In this document: positions 1 to 7,968 of the stretch, in pieces | How positions within the stretch are numbered: the first letter of the stretch is position 1 | How the letters are laid out: each line of letters starts with the position of its first letter | NCBI GenBank assembly: GCA_021774695.1 | Contig: JAJFIU010000048.1 | Span: 1-64,000, forward strand | Direction: 5' to 3' | From: Alphaproteobacteria bacterium | GTDB lineage: Bacteria > Pseudomonadota > Alphaproteobacteria > Sphingomonadales > Kordiimonadaceae | Length of the DNA stretch: 64,000 nt | Program-made: the position numbers and the translations under genes | Notes under the pieces: generated by a model | Database searches by the model: none | Seen by the model: only the letters and a program-made list of their open reading frames with translations | Told to the model about the DNA's origin: nothing

Positions 1-357
1 TATGCAGGTGAAAAGGCTTCAATTTCTGTAGACTGGTTTGTCGACGAGGCAGGCTTTGGCATTTTGCAAGTGGCTGACACAGGGAGCGGCATCCCGGCCA
101 TGCAACTTAAGAAAGTAATTGAACCCTTTGTTCAGGGCGGGGCTTTAGTGTCGTCCAACCCACATATTGCCCGTGTCGGCGAAGGAGTAGGGCTAGGATT
201 GCATATCGTTAACAAATTGTCAGACATACTAGATGCGAAATTTACACTTGAAAGCGCAGAAGGTCATGGCACTAAAGCAAGGTTGCGTTTTCCGCCAGAG
301 GCCTGTTGCACACCCTTGAAGGAGCGTATAGAGGAGCTTCATTTCCAAGACTCTTAA
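1..357 (+). CDS. Sensor histidine kinase, C-terminal ATPase fragment (5' truncated by window edge)
   Basis: The reading frame is open from base 1 and stops at 357, so only the last ~118 residues are present. They form the end of a HATPase_c (GHKL) domain: G1 box DTGSGIP, F box EPFVQG and G2 box GVGLGLHIVNKL. The following GHGTKARLRF is the usual closing strand. The protein ends soon after this domain, so this kinase has no C-terminal receiver. The dimerisation/His domain and sensor lie outside the window, so the stimulus is unknown. Family assignment is secure; partner regulator unknown. Confidence 0.9.
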   Translation, partial: YAGEKASISVDWFVDEAGFGILQVADTGSGIPAMQLKKVIEPFVQGGALVSSNPHIARVGEGVGLGLHIVNKLSDILDAKFTLESAEGHGTKARLRFPPEACCTPLKERIEELHFQDS

Positions 358-386
358 GGTGATGATGGCGACTGTTGACAGCCATA

Positions 387-581
387 TCAGTTGCCAGAAT
401 GAGTGGCCAGAATGAATGAATTTTTTTGCCGATGACTTATATCACCCAACGCCACTGCAGCGAAGGACAGGTTATAACCATCCCGCATTTCTCGGAAATA
501 TATCAAAGACGCAACGGCCACGGCCAACACAACCAAAAATACGGCAAATTGGCACAAAAAATGTGACGGCTCCGGTGTCAT
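387..581 (-). CDS. Possible small single-pass membrane protein (64 aa)
   Basis: This short minus-strand ORF lies in the 400-base gap between the kinase fragment and the TPR gene. The ATG at 581 is preceded by a strong Shine-Dalgarno GGAGGG with about 9 bases spacing. The product has one hydrophobic stretch (about residues 7-26, CQFAVFLVVLAVAVASLIYF) flanked by charged residues, so it could be an inner-membrane microprotein. I recognise no family. Frame extension to an upstream start at 641 is possible but lacks a better ribosome site. It could still be a chance ORF. Confidence 0.4.
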   Translation of the reverse strand: MTPEPSHFLCQFAVFLVVLAVAVASLIYFREMRDGYNLSFAAVALGDISHRQKNSFILATHSGN

Positions 582-757
582 CTCGGGGCTCCCTCCGGTT
601 ATATAGGAACCAAACAATAGAGGGCTTGCCGGGTACAGCAAACGCTACTGTCTTAGGACCGCACTTCCTTATCACCTCAATTGGCATTTCCCCAATTGCC
701 AAATATTCTGGCGTCGTTATGGTGCGGACACAATACAGACGATAAACGGGGTGACGC

Positions 758-2464
758 GTGGCACAGAATTTTGACGGTAATTTTTCAGAAGGTTGCCAGC
801 GTATGCTGCATGCTGTTGGCCATGGCCGCGAAGCGGAAGCCATAGCCACTTTCCAGCAAGGCACATACAGGCCTGAACCGGTCGAGCATAAAGCCTTCAT
901 TCAAATGCTAATCGACATTAAGGCTTACGACCTAGCGTCAGCCGTCGCACTCACAGTTTACAGCCAGAACAAACGCTCGCTTGACAACATCATCTCAGCT
1001 GCCCGCGCCGAACTATATTGCCAGCGCCCGGACAACGCGATCCAAATCGCGAGCGACGGCGCGGCAGCTCTGGGCCCCAATCCGCACCTACATTTTATTG
1101 TCGGCCTGGCGATGATGTCTGTTGGTTCGCTGGACAAGGCAGGCTCCGTTATCCAAGCCGCCCTGCAGATGCAGGAAGTGCCAATTGGTTTTGCTTATCT
1201 GGGTGAAGTGTTGCGCCTTATGGGGCGCATTGACGAGGCGACGGCATGCCATGAACGCTGTTTTAAGGCAGGCTGCATCGACGCCGAAGCATATCTGCTC
1301 GCAGGCAATACCTATTATGATGCGGGCCACATCGGCAAGGCCATCAGCCACTATGAAAAAGCAGTGCTCACAAAACGACATTATATCGACGCACATGACA
1401 CGTTGAATAAAGCTCTGTGGGAACACGGCGAGCACACAAATTTCCTCAAGAGCTTTGATGTTGCAATAAAAAAGCTGCCAAGCTTGCTTGATCTGCGCTT
1501 GCGGCAGGTCTATTTCCGCATTCTGGCGGGCAAGCTCGACGATGCAGCGAAGCAATTGGAAGACTGCCTTAGCGCATTTGGCCCCAATGCGCGCATATAC
1601 GCCGAACTCGCTGGCGTAAAAAAACAACTGGACAAAAACTTTGATGCTTTGCCGCTTTACGCAAAGGCATATGAGTTGAATGCCAAAGACGTAGGCATGC
1701 TGAAGGCATACGGCCGCACCTTAATCGGCGCAGAGCAATATGGGCGTGCCGCCGAGATATTGACCGAATGCAAGGCTATCGGCGATTTTGATCAGGAATG
1801 CCTGGCATTTCTTGCCGCGGCCAACACCCATGTCAACGCCGGCGCTGCCGAAAGGGTTAACGATTACGACGAATTGGTACAAATATTTGAGCTGGATCCG
1901 CCTGCCGGACATAACACGCTAGCAGATTTCAATGCCGCTTTGCTGCGCGCGCTGCAACCGCACCACCTAAGCGAAGCTGCGCCCATTGACCAAACGCTTG
2001 TGCTCGGCACTCAGACCCACGGCATGTTATTCAACAAGGCCGACGCCGAAATTAAACAGCTTGAAACACAGCTTCGCGGTTGCATAGCCCAGTATATCCA
2101 GCATCTGCAAAAGGTTGGACCCAATGAAATAAAAGACCGAATTTCCGAAAGCTTTGATTTTTCAGGTGCCTGGAGTGTTCAGCTTAGCGACGGCGGTTAC
2201 CACCGCGACCATGTGCATTCGGCTGGCTGGATAAGTTCGGTTTATTATGTTGAAGTGCCCGCCGACCTGGACGAAGGCGCCCATGAAGGTTGGCTCAAAT
2301 TTGGTGACGCCCATTTTGACCCGAAAAATACCGGCCCACACCGATTTGTAAAACCAGTTCCAGGGCGGCTTGTATTGTTCCCGTCTTATATGTTGCATGG
2401 CACTGTTCCCATCGAAGCGGGAAAACGGCGCACAACGGTAGCCTTTGACGTTGTGCCGCACTAA
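758..2464 (+). CDS. TPR-repeat protein with C-terminal 2OG-Fe(II) oxygenase-like domain
   Basis: The product has 568 residues from the GTG at 758; an internal ATG at 803 is an alternative start. Roughly residues 30-350 are helical repeats of TPR type (for example YLLAGNTYYDAGHIGKAISHYEKA). The last ~110 residues match the pattern of the putative 2OG-Fe(II) oxygenase family found on TPR proteins: an H-rich HRDHVH segment (about 482-487), then WISSVYYVEVP, LVLFPSYMLHGTVP (H547) and a final RR (557-558) before a closing strand. By family, such proteins may hydroxylate a protein or small-molecule substrate held by the TPRs; the substrate is unknown. No signal peptide is seen, so it is probably cytoplasmic. 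It appears monocistronic. Confidence 0.8.
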   Translation: MAQNFDGNFSEGCQRMLHAVGHGREAEAIATFQQGTYRPEPVEHKAFIQMLIDIKAYDLASAVALTVYSQNKRSLDNIISAARAELYCQRPDNAIQIASDGAAALGPNPHLHFIVGLAMMSVGSLDKAGSVIQAALQMQEVPIGFAYLGEVLRLMGRIDEATACHERCFKAGCIDAEAYLLAGNTYYDAGHIGKAISHYEKAVLTKRHYIDAHDTLNKALWEHGEHTNFLKSFDVAIKKLPSLLDLRLRQVYFRILAGKLDDAAKQLEDCLSAFGPNARIYAELAGVKKQLDKNFDALPLYAKAYELNAKDVGMLKAYGRTLIGAEQYGRAAEILTECKAIGDFDQECLAFLAAANTHVNAGAAERVNDYDELVQIFELDPPAGHNTLADFNAALLRALQPHHLSEAAPIDQTLVLGTQTHGMLFNKADAEIKQLETQLRGCIAQYIQHLQKVGPNEIKDRISESFDFSGAWSVQLSDGGYHRDHVHSAGWISSVYYVEVPADLDEGAHEGWLKFGDAHFDPKNTGPHRFVKPVPGRLVLFPSYMLHGTVPIEAGKRRTTVAFDVVPH

Positions 2465-2565
2465 CGTCGCAGACGATCATTCCGGCACTAGAACGAACGC
2501 GCCCGAATCAAAGCCCGTGTTAGAATATTGACCATCATTCGCCACCATCCGCAAGGACATGAACC

Positions 2566-3801
2566 ATGGCCTCTAGAAGTGAAAAAATTACTTTCCCCGG
2601 CTCTGACGGCAACTTGCTGGCAGGCAAGCTAGACAGCCCAGTTGGGCCGCCGCTCGCTTACGCTTTGTGGGCCCATTGCTTCAGTTGCAGCAAGGATGTA
2701 TTTGCCGCATCAAGGGTCGCCAAAAGTCTGACAGAACGCGGCATTGCAGTCCTCAGGTTTGACTTTACCGGCCTTGGAACAAGCGAAGGTGATTTCGCTA
2801 ACACCAACTTTTCTTCCAACGTGCAAGATCTGATCGCAGCGACAAATTATTTGCGTGACAATTTTGAAGCGCCCAAAATGCTCATCGGCCATTCTCTTGG
2901 CGGTGCGGCGGTATTAGCGGCGGCCCCGCACGTGCCAGAAGCATTGGCGATTTGCACCATTGGTGCGCCCGCAGACCCCGCCCACGTGGCCGACCAATTT
3001 AGCGGATCGCGCGCAGATATCGAACGGGACGGCAAAGCCGAGGTGTCACTTGCTGGAAGGCCCTTCACCATCAAGAAGCAGTTTCTCGATGACATCGAAG
3101 GTCAGAAATTGGAGCAATCAATTGGATCGATGAGAAAAGCACTGCTGGTGTTCCATTCGCCGATTGATGCCGTTGTCGGTATTGAAAATGCTGGGCGTAT
3201 TTTTCAGGCGGCAAAACACCCTAAAAGTTTTGTTACCCTCGATGCCGCCGACCATATGCTGACCGACAGGCAAGATGCGGTTTATGTGGCCGATGTGCTG
3301 GCGTCGTGGGCAGCGCGTTATATAGGCACGCAGTCTGCCGCGCAGGCCAATTCGGGAATTTCAGCAGAACCAGGCACAGTCCTAGTGGCAGAAACCGGCA
3401 ACGGCAAATTCGCCAATGCTGTTTCCATTGGCGGCAAGCATAGTTTCCTCGCTGACGAACCTATAAGCTACGGCGGTACCGATACCGGACCAACGCCGTA
3501 TGACTTGCTACTGGCTGGGCTGGGAGCCTGCAAAGCTATGACCATGCGCATGTACGCCGAACGCAAGGGATTCCCGATGGACCAGGCGCGGGTAACCCTA
3601 AGGCACGACAAAATTCATGCTGATGACTGTGAGGCCTGCGAAACCAAAAGCGGACGTATTGACCGCATCGTAGCAGAGATTGAAGTGGTCGGTGATATGG
3701 ACGCCGAGACCCGGCAGAAAATTATCGACATCGCCGACAAATGCCCGGTGCACAAAACCCTCCATTCCGAAGTGTTCATCGAAAGCCGACAGAAAAAATA
3801 A
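2566..3801 (+). CDS. Bifunctional alpha/beta hydrolase / OsmC-family protein
   Basis: This 411-residue fusion has an N-terminal alpha/beta hydrolase (about 1-255) with nucleophile elbow GHSLGG (S110), acid D201 (HSPIDAVVG) and histidine H230 (AADHM). The C-terminal half (about 270-408) is an OsmC/Ohr-like domain with both redox cysteines, C322 (GLGACKAMT) and C393 (DKCPVHKTL). OsmC domains reduce organic hydroperoxides by thiol chemistry; the hydrolase may release or process an esterified substrate. The fusion architecture is known in proteobacteria. No signal peptide is present, so it should be cytoplasmic. It stands alone and converges on the RidA gene. Confidence 0.9.
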   Translation: MASRSEKITFPGSDGNLLAGKLDSPVGPPLAYALWAHCFSCSKDVFAASRVAKSLTERGIAVLRFDFTGLGTSEGDFANTNFSSNVQDLIAATNYLRDNFEAPKMLIGHSLGGAAVLAAAPHVPEALAICTIGAPADPAHVADQFSGSRADIERDGKAEVSLAGRPFTIKKQFLDDIEGQKLEQSIGSMRKALLVFHSPIDAVVGIENAGRIFQAAKHPKSFVTLDAADHMLTDRQDAVYVADVLASWAARYIGTQSAAQANSGISAEPGTVLVAETGNGKFANAVSIGGKHSFLADEPISYGGTDTGPTPYDLLLAGLGACKAMTMRMYAERKGFPMDQARVTLRHDKIHADDCEACETKSGRIDRIVAEIEVVGDMDAETRQKIIDIADKCPVHKTLHSEVFIESRQKK

Positions 3802-3810
3802 ACTCCAGCG

Positions 3811-3836
3811 ACACCGTCAAGGTTCGTGGTGTTTTC
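3811..3836. terminator. Weak hairpin between convergent genes
   Basis: An ACACC / GGTGT stem with a 12-base loop is followed on the plus strand by TTT. It lies in the 35-base gap between the stop codons of the OsmC fusion and the RidA gene. The stem is only five pairs, so this is a tentative intrinsic terminator. Confidence 0.3.
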
Positions 3837-4349
3837 CTATTTCAGTTCAATTATCGCGCTGATCTCAACGGCGATACCGCTTGGCAAACTACTCATCCCT
3901 ACAGCCGCACGCGCGCCCTTGCCGCTGTCACCGAACGCAACAACAAACACATCTGAAAAGCCGTTAATCACTTGCGGCTGCTGAGTAAAATCAGGGCTCG
4001 CATTGACCATGCCCATGATTTGCAACACCTGCTTTACCCGCGACAAATCACCCACCGCATCTTTAATGGTCGCGAGCATACAAAGGCCCGTGCCCTGAGC
4101 AGCAAGATACCCCTGTTCAACAGTTAAATCCGCGCCCAGTTTACCAGTGGTGCGGTCGCCGCATTCGCCGTGGCCCGACAGGTATAAAATGTTGCCGGCC
4201 TGTCGCCACGTAACATAGTTGGCAACCGGCGTTGTAGGGGCTGGCAGGCTATATCCCGCCGCAACCAGACGTTGTTCCGGTGTATCGTCTTTAGCCTGAA
4301 CCAAAAACGCCGCCCCGAACGACATAAGCAAAAATAAAGCATATTTCAT
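3837..4349 (-). CDS. Exported RidA (YjgF/YER057c/UK114) family protein
   Basis: The product has 170 residues and an N-terminal signal peptide (MKYALFLLMSFGAAFLVQA). The mature part is a RidA-like domain, with ILYLSGHGECGD near its start and GARAAVGMSSLPSGIAVEI at its end; the latter carries the conserved arginine that binds the enamine/imine carboxylate in deaminating members. RidA proteins usually act in the cytoplasm on reactive 2-aminoacrylate, so a periplasmic location is atypical and its substrate is unknown. It lies 36 bases downstream of the S9 peptidase gene on the same strand and is probably cotranscribed. Confidence 0.85.
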   Translation of the reverse strand: MKYALFLLMSFGAAFLVQAKDDTPEQRLVAAGYSLPAPTTPVANYVTWRQAGNILYLSGHGECGDRTTGKLGADLTVEQGYLAAQGTGLCMLATIKDAVGDLSRVKQVLQIMGMVNASPDFTQQPQVINGFSDVFVVAFGDSGKGARAAVGMSSLPSGIAVEISAIIELK

Positions 4350-4385
4350 TGGTTTCTCCCGAGATTTACAAAGCTAAACTGAGTT

Positions 4386-6428
4386 TTACTCAGTCTTCAC
4401 ATATTTTTTGAACCAGTCCAGAAAACGATTGTAGCGGTCAACCTGAAAACTAGGGCGGCGGAACCCATGATGCTCTCCCGGATACACCACTAACTGGGTA
4501 TCAATGCCGCGCCGCTTGAGCACCTGATATAGCTGCTCAGAATTCTGGATCGGTACGTTCCAGTCTTCCTTGCCGCCCATCACCAGGGTCGGTGTTGTCA
4601 CGTTGCCCAGCTTGCTGAAAATATCGATAGCATCCAGGTCATCATTTTGTTCCCACGGAAGCCCAAACTCGGCCTCCCAGGTGTTTTGGTACATATCATG
4701 GCCGTAGTTGGCCAAATGGTTGACCACGCTGGCGCCGGTGACAGCACCGGCAAACCGGTTGGATTTGGTGATCATATAGTTGGTAAGAATGCCGCCGTAG
4801 GACCAACCGCCGACGCCGAGGCGCTTCGGGTCGCTCAAGCCCGCTTTCACCATATGATCAGCCACAGCGTCCACGTCAGCGAAGTCAGGCACGCCCCACT
4901 GACGGTTAAGCGCGAAGGTGAAGGGTTGGCCATATCCGCTGGAGCCATGCGGGTTTGGCAGCACCGCAATATAACCGTTGGCGGCATAGAGCTGGCCCCA
5001 GGCATCGAAGCTGGCGTCATGCTGACCAACTGGCCCGCCGTGCAGCACAAAAATGGTTGGGTAGGCATTACCAGCTTTATAGTCTGGCGGGTAATAAACG
5101 AAGCTTTCAACCATATCGCCGTTCCAGCCCGCAACTTTCAACCGTTCCACGTTGCCCAGTGTAACACCGTCCAAAAGATCAGCGTTCAGTGAGGTTACGC
5201 GAACGGATTTTGAGCCTTTAATGAGGGTAATATCAACGGGCGCATGATGGCTGCTTTGCACCGTGGCGATCAAATTTTTGCCAAGCGTATCAAAGCCGCG
5301 CACGGACACATCACCCTCAGTGATTGTCTCCAATTTTCCGCTGCGAACATTGGCTTTCATCAAGGGTCGGTTACCCCCGTCGGCAGCAGTGAAGTAAATC
5401 GACTTACCGTCACTGGAAAATTCTGGGTTCGATATCATCCGGTCATAATCCCGCGTCAGCAGGCGAGCCGTGCCCCCGCCCGACGCATCGATTACCGCCA
5501 GATGGTCAGTGGCATACCAGAATTTCTCCGGCTCAATTGTCGTCGTGTAAGCAATGGTTTTACCGTCCGGTGACCATGCTGGGTTGTCGTCACTGCCTTT
5601 GTTGGTTGTCACCTGGGTTAGGGGGTGGTCATCAGCACTTGCATCCGCGCTGACCAGCCAGATATCGCTGTTGGTATTGGCGTCGGGATCACCGTCGCGC
5701 TTGGAGGTGAAGGCAATGCGGGTGCCGTCCGGGCTCCACTGCGGGTCGCGGTCATCATAGTCGCCTGATGTAATTTGGACAGGGTCACCCTCGCCGTCAT
5801 ACAAATACAAGTGGCTGCGCCGACGGTCCAGATAGCCCACATAATCTTGCTTGAATTGCAGGCGGTCGATAACCCAAGGCTTGGGCTTATCTTTGTCGGG
5901 TTTACCTTTCCCCTCGCCGTCTTCGGCTTCAGGCTTGGGGTCGCGGATCGTGAGCAGCATGCGCGTACCGTCTTGCGACCAGGCAAAACCAGACACCCCT
6001 TGTTTCACGTGCGTATATTGCTGCGCCTCACCGCCCATCCGGTTCAGGAGCCATACCTGAGATTTAGCGTCTTTGTCACTGCCCCGTGTGCCAACAAAAG
6101 CAAGCGTACTACCGTCCGGGTTCCAGCGCGGGCTTGATGCACTGGCATAAGAAGCTGTCATCGGCAGGGTGGTCTTACCGTCGGTCGACGTCATCCAAAT
6201 TTGGTTAAAGCCCCGGTCTTTTTCCATGTCATTTCTACTGACCACATAGGCAACCCAGTTGCCTTCCGGGCTAAGCTGCACATCACGCGGCGCTTGCATA
6301 CCCACCAGATGATCTACCGTCAGCACAGTTGACTTATTGTCGTCAGCCAATGCAGTGCTGTTGCCGCTCAGCATGAACGCCGTCGCACTTGCTGCAATGA
6401 TTGAATGAATTTTGAACCACTTTTTCAT
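4386..6428 (-). CDS. Secreted S9 (prolyl oligopeptidase) family peptidase, DPP/acyl-aminoacyl type
   Basis: The protein has 680 residues counted from the ATG at 6428. That start is chosen because AGGGGG lies about 9 bases upstream and a clean signal peptide follows (KKWFKIHSIIAASATAFML, then NSTALA). Residues ~35-420 are WD40/PD40-like propeller repeats (several SPDGTRIAFTS-type motifs). The catalytic domain has GWSYGG (S543), KEDWNVP (D622) and GEHHGF (H654). Family members trim N-terminal dipeptides or acyl-amino acids from oligopeptides, here in the periplasm. It leads a probable two-gene unit with ridA and faces the TetR gene across a palindrome-rich promoter region. Confidence 0.93.
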   Translation of the reverse strand: MKKWFKIHSIIAASATAFMLSGNSTALADDNKSTVLTVDHLVGMQAPRDVQLSPEGNWVAYVVSRNDMEKDRGFNQIWMTSTDGKTTLPMTASYASASSPRWNPDGSTLAFVGTRGSDKDAKSQVWLLNRMGGEAQQYTHVKQGVSGFAWSQDGTRMLLTIRDPKPEAEDGEGKGKPDKDKPKPWVIDRLQFKQDYVGYLDRRRSHLYLYDGEGDPVQITSGDYDDRDPQWSPDGTRIAFTSKRDGDPDANTNSDIWLVSADASADDHPLTQVTTNKGSDDNPAWSPDGKTIAYTTTIEPEKFWYATDHLAVIDASGGGTARLLTRDYDRMISNPEFSSDGKSIYFTAADGGNRPLMKANVRSGKLETITEGDVSVRGFDTLGKNLIATVQSSHHAPVDITLIKGSKSVRVTSLNADLLDGVTLGNVERLKVAGWNGDMVESFVYYPPDYKAGNAYPTIFVLHGGPVGQHDASFDAWGQLYAANGYIAVLPNPHGSSGYGQPFTFALNRQWGVPDFADVDAVADHMVKAGLSDPKRLGVGGWSYGGILTNYMITKSNRFAGAVTGASVVNHLANYGHDMYQNTWEAEFGLPWEQNDDLDAIDIFSKLGNVTTPTLVMGGKEDWNVPIQNSEQLYQVLKRRGIDTQLVVYPGEHHGFRRPSFQVDRYNRFLDWFKKYVKTE

Positions 6429-6527
6429 CTCTAGAGCCCCCTGATGTTCAGTACCCACTTATTTCGGTGAGCCTATCCCTAATAGCCAAAGTTGGCAATG
6501 GATGCAGCTAGGCCTTGACACGGGGGG

Positions 6528-6585
6528 GTTAGTGTTTTATTTGACTTTAATTGACTGACCAGTCAGTCATTACTTAAACACTAAC
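6528..6585. promoter_or_regulatory. Nested inverted repeats: likely TetR operator region
   Basis: An inner perfect dyad, TGACTGAC-CA-GTCAGTCA (6552-6569), lies inside an outer perfect 10-bp dyad, GTTAGTGTTT (6528-6537) and AAACACTAAC (6576-6585). The element sits between the divergent S9 peptidase and TetR genes, ending about 20 bases before the tetR ATG. An 18-bp dyad next to a TetR gene is the standard arrangement for an autoregulatory operator. Control of both promoters is inferred. Confidence 0.75.
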
Positions 6586-6604
6586 ACCAAAGTGATCCAG
6601 CAGC

Positions 6605-7174
6605 ATGCGACCACAAGACGGAAAAGATAAAATTCTGGAAGCCGGGCTGACCCTGTTTGCAAAAAACGGGTTTCACGCCACATCAATCAGCCAAATCGCC
6701 GCAGCTGCCAAAGTATCAAAAGGGCTGACCTATAACTATTTCGATAGTAAAGAAGCGCTGTTACTGGCGATCTTCGAACGGGCAAGCGAAACAATTATGG
6801 CTGTGGCCAGCGAAATGGCACCTGATATTGTTATAAGCAGTGGCTACCAGATAACGCTGCGCGACTTTCTGGCACGCTACGGCAAATCGCTTAGGGCCAA
6901 TGAGCAGTTTCTAACCTTCCAGCTAAGCCTGATGTTCCAGCCTGACCTGAAAACAATTGTACAGGGCCCGATGCAAGCGCGCGCGAAACAATTGCTGGCC
7001 ATGACACAGGCCATGTTCAAACAAGCAGGCGCTCGGGAACCGTTGGTCATCGCGCGCCGTTTTATCAGTGAATTGGACGGTATCAGCCTGCATTATCTGT
7101 CAATTTTTAAAGACTATCCGCTCGACGAAATGCTGGTACAGCTATATCAAAATTACAAGGATCCCCTCCGATGA
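6605..7174 (+). CDS. TetR/AcrR family transcriptional regulator
   Basis: This is a 189-residue protein. The N-terminal ~55 residues are a typical TetR helix-turn-helix (ILEAGLTLFAKNGFHATSI, then AKVSKGLTYNYFDSKEALL). The C-terminal two thirds are helical and should bind a ligand that I cannot predict. It is divergent from the S9 peptidase/ridA unit and overlaps the downstream GNAT gene by four bases (ATGA), so the two are translationally coupled. The adjacent nested dyad is the probable operator. Confidence 0.92.
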   Translation: MRPQDGKDKILEAGLTLFAKNGFHATSISQIAAAAKVSKGLTYNYFDSKEALLLAIFERASETIMAVASEMAPDIVISSGYQITLRDFLARYGKSLRANEQFLTFQLSLMFQPDLKTIVQGPMQARAKQLLAMTQAMFKQAGAREPLVIARRFISELDGISLHYLSIFKDYPLDEMLVQLYQNYKDPLR

Positions 7175-7968
7175 GTATGTTTACCTTCCTGCCTACCAGC
7201 CCTGAAAGCCTGGCTGACCTGAAGGCAAAGTACCGCGCCACCGCAATTGTGCCGCTGGACGGCATGTGGGAAGCCTTCACTGGCATGGCCAATCAATTTT
7301 CCATCAATGACAACAAGGGTGCCATTGGCTACTGCGCCGTGGACGACGAGCAAAAAATATTGCAATTTTTTGTATCAGCACCGGCAAATGCACCCGCCGC
7401 TTTCAATCAGGCGATAGAATGGCTGGACGTTGCCAGTGCTGTGGTTTCCACCGCTGAACCCGCCTTCCTTGGCTTGTGTATGGACCACCAAAAATCTGTT
7501 GCAGAGCACGCAATTATGTATCACCTGGCCGACGATATGGTCTGCGCTGCCGCCGAGTTTCCGCGTGGCATGGCCATACGGTCAATGGACAAACCTGACC
7601 TGAAAACGGTTGTAAGTTTTGCCGCAGATACCATCGGCGCCGATGCGGGATGGCTGGAAAGCTATTTCAGCGGACTGATTAGTCGCGGCGAACTATACGG
7701 CCTTTGGCAGGGAAGTACCCTTGTTGCCACCGGCGAGTGCCGCCCGAGCACAACCCAACCTGAATTTGCCGACGTGGGCATGATCGTTGGCACAGGCCAC
7801 CGGGGCAAGGGCATTGCAACCAATATACTGCGCCAACTTATCAGTGAGAGCGCAGCACTTGGCCTGAAGCCGATCTGCTCCACAGAATGCAGTAATATTG
7901 CCGCACAAAAGGCGATCGCTAAGGCCGGGTTTACCGCCTATCACCGCATTCTTGAGATAGCGTTTTAG
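7171..7968 (+). CDS. GNAT family N-acetyltransferase
   Basis: The product has 265 residues. The C-terminal half carries GNAT motif A (VGTGHRGKGIATNILRQL, acetyl-CoA pyrophosphate loop RGKGIA) followed by CSNIAAQKAIAKAGF, the usual motif B. The N-terminal half is a second, degenerate region without clear motifs, as in two-domain GNATs. The start codon overlaps the tetR stop (ATGA). The substrate is unknown; coupling to a TetR regulator suggests detoxification or modification of a small amine. The 3' end overlaps the convergent serine hydrolase by four bases. Confidence 0.85.
   Translation: MSMFTFLPTSPESLADLKAKYRATAIVPLDGMWEAFTGMANQFSINDNKGAIGYCAVDDEQKILQFFVSAPANAPAAFNQAIEWLDVASAVVSTAEPAFLGLCMDHQKSVAEHAIMYHLADDMVCAAAEFPRGMAIRSMDKPDLKTVVSFAADTIGADAGWLESYFSGLISRGELYGLWQGSTLVATGECRPSTTQPEFADVGMIVGTGHRGKGIATNILRQLISESAALGLKPICSTECSNIAAQKAIAKAGFTAYHRILEIAF

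Noticed and set aside
416-745. 109-codon plus-strand ORF in the gap before the TPR gene
   Set aside because: It has no ribosome site, poor composition, and is antisense to a better small ORF with a strong Shine-Dalgarno.
472-900. 142-codon minus-strand ORF overlapping the TPR gene start
   Set aside because: It overlaps the well-supported TPR/2OG gene and has no recognisable domain; typical antisense shadow.
1088-1627. 179-codon antisense ORF inside the TPR gene
   Set aside because: It mirrors the coding periodicity of the real gene and has no ribosome site or family.
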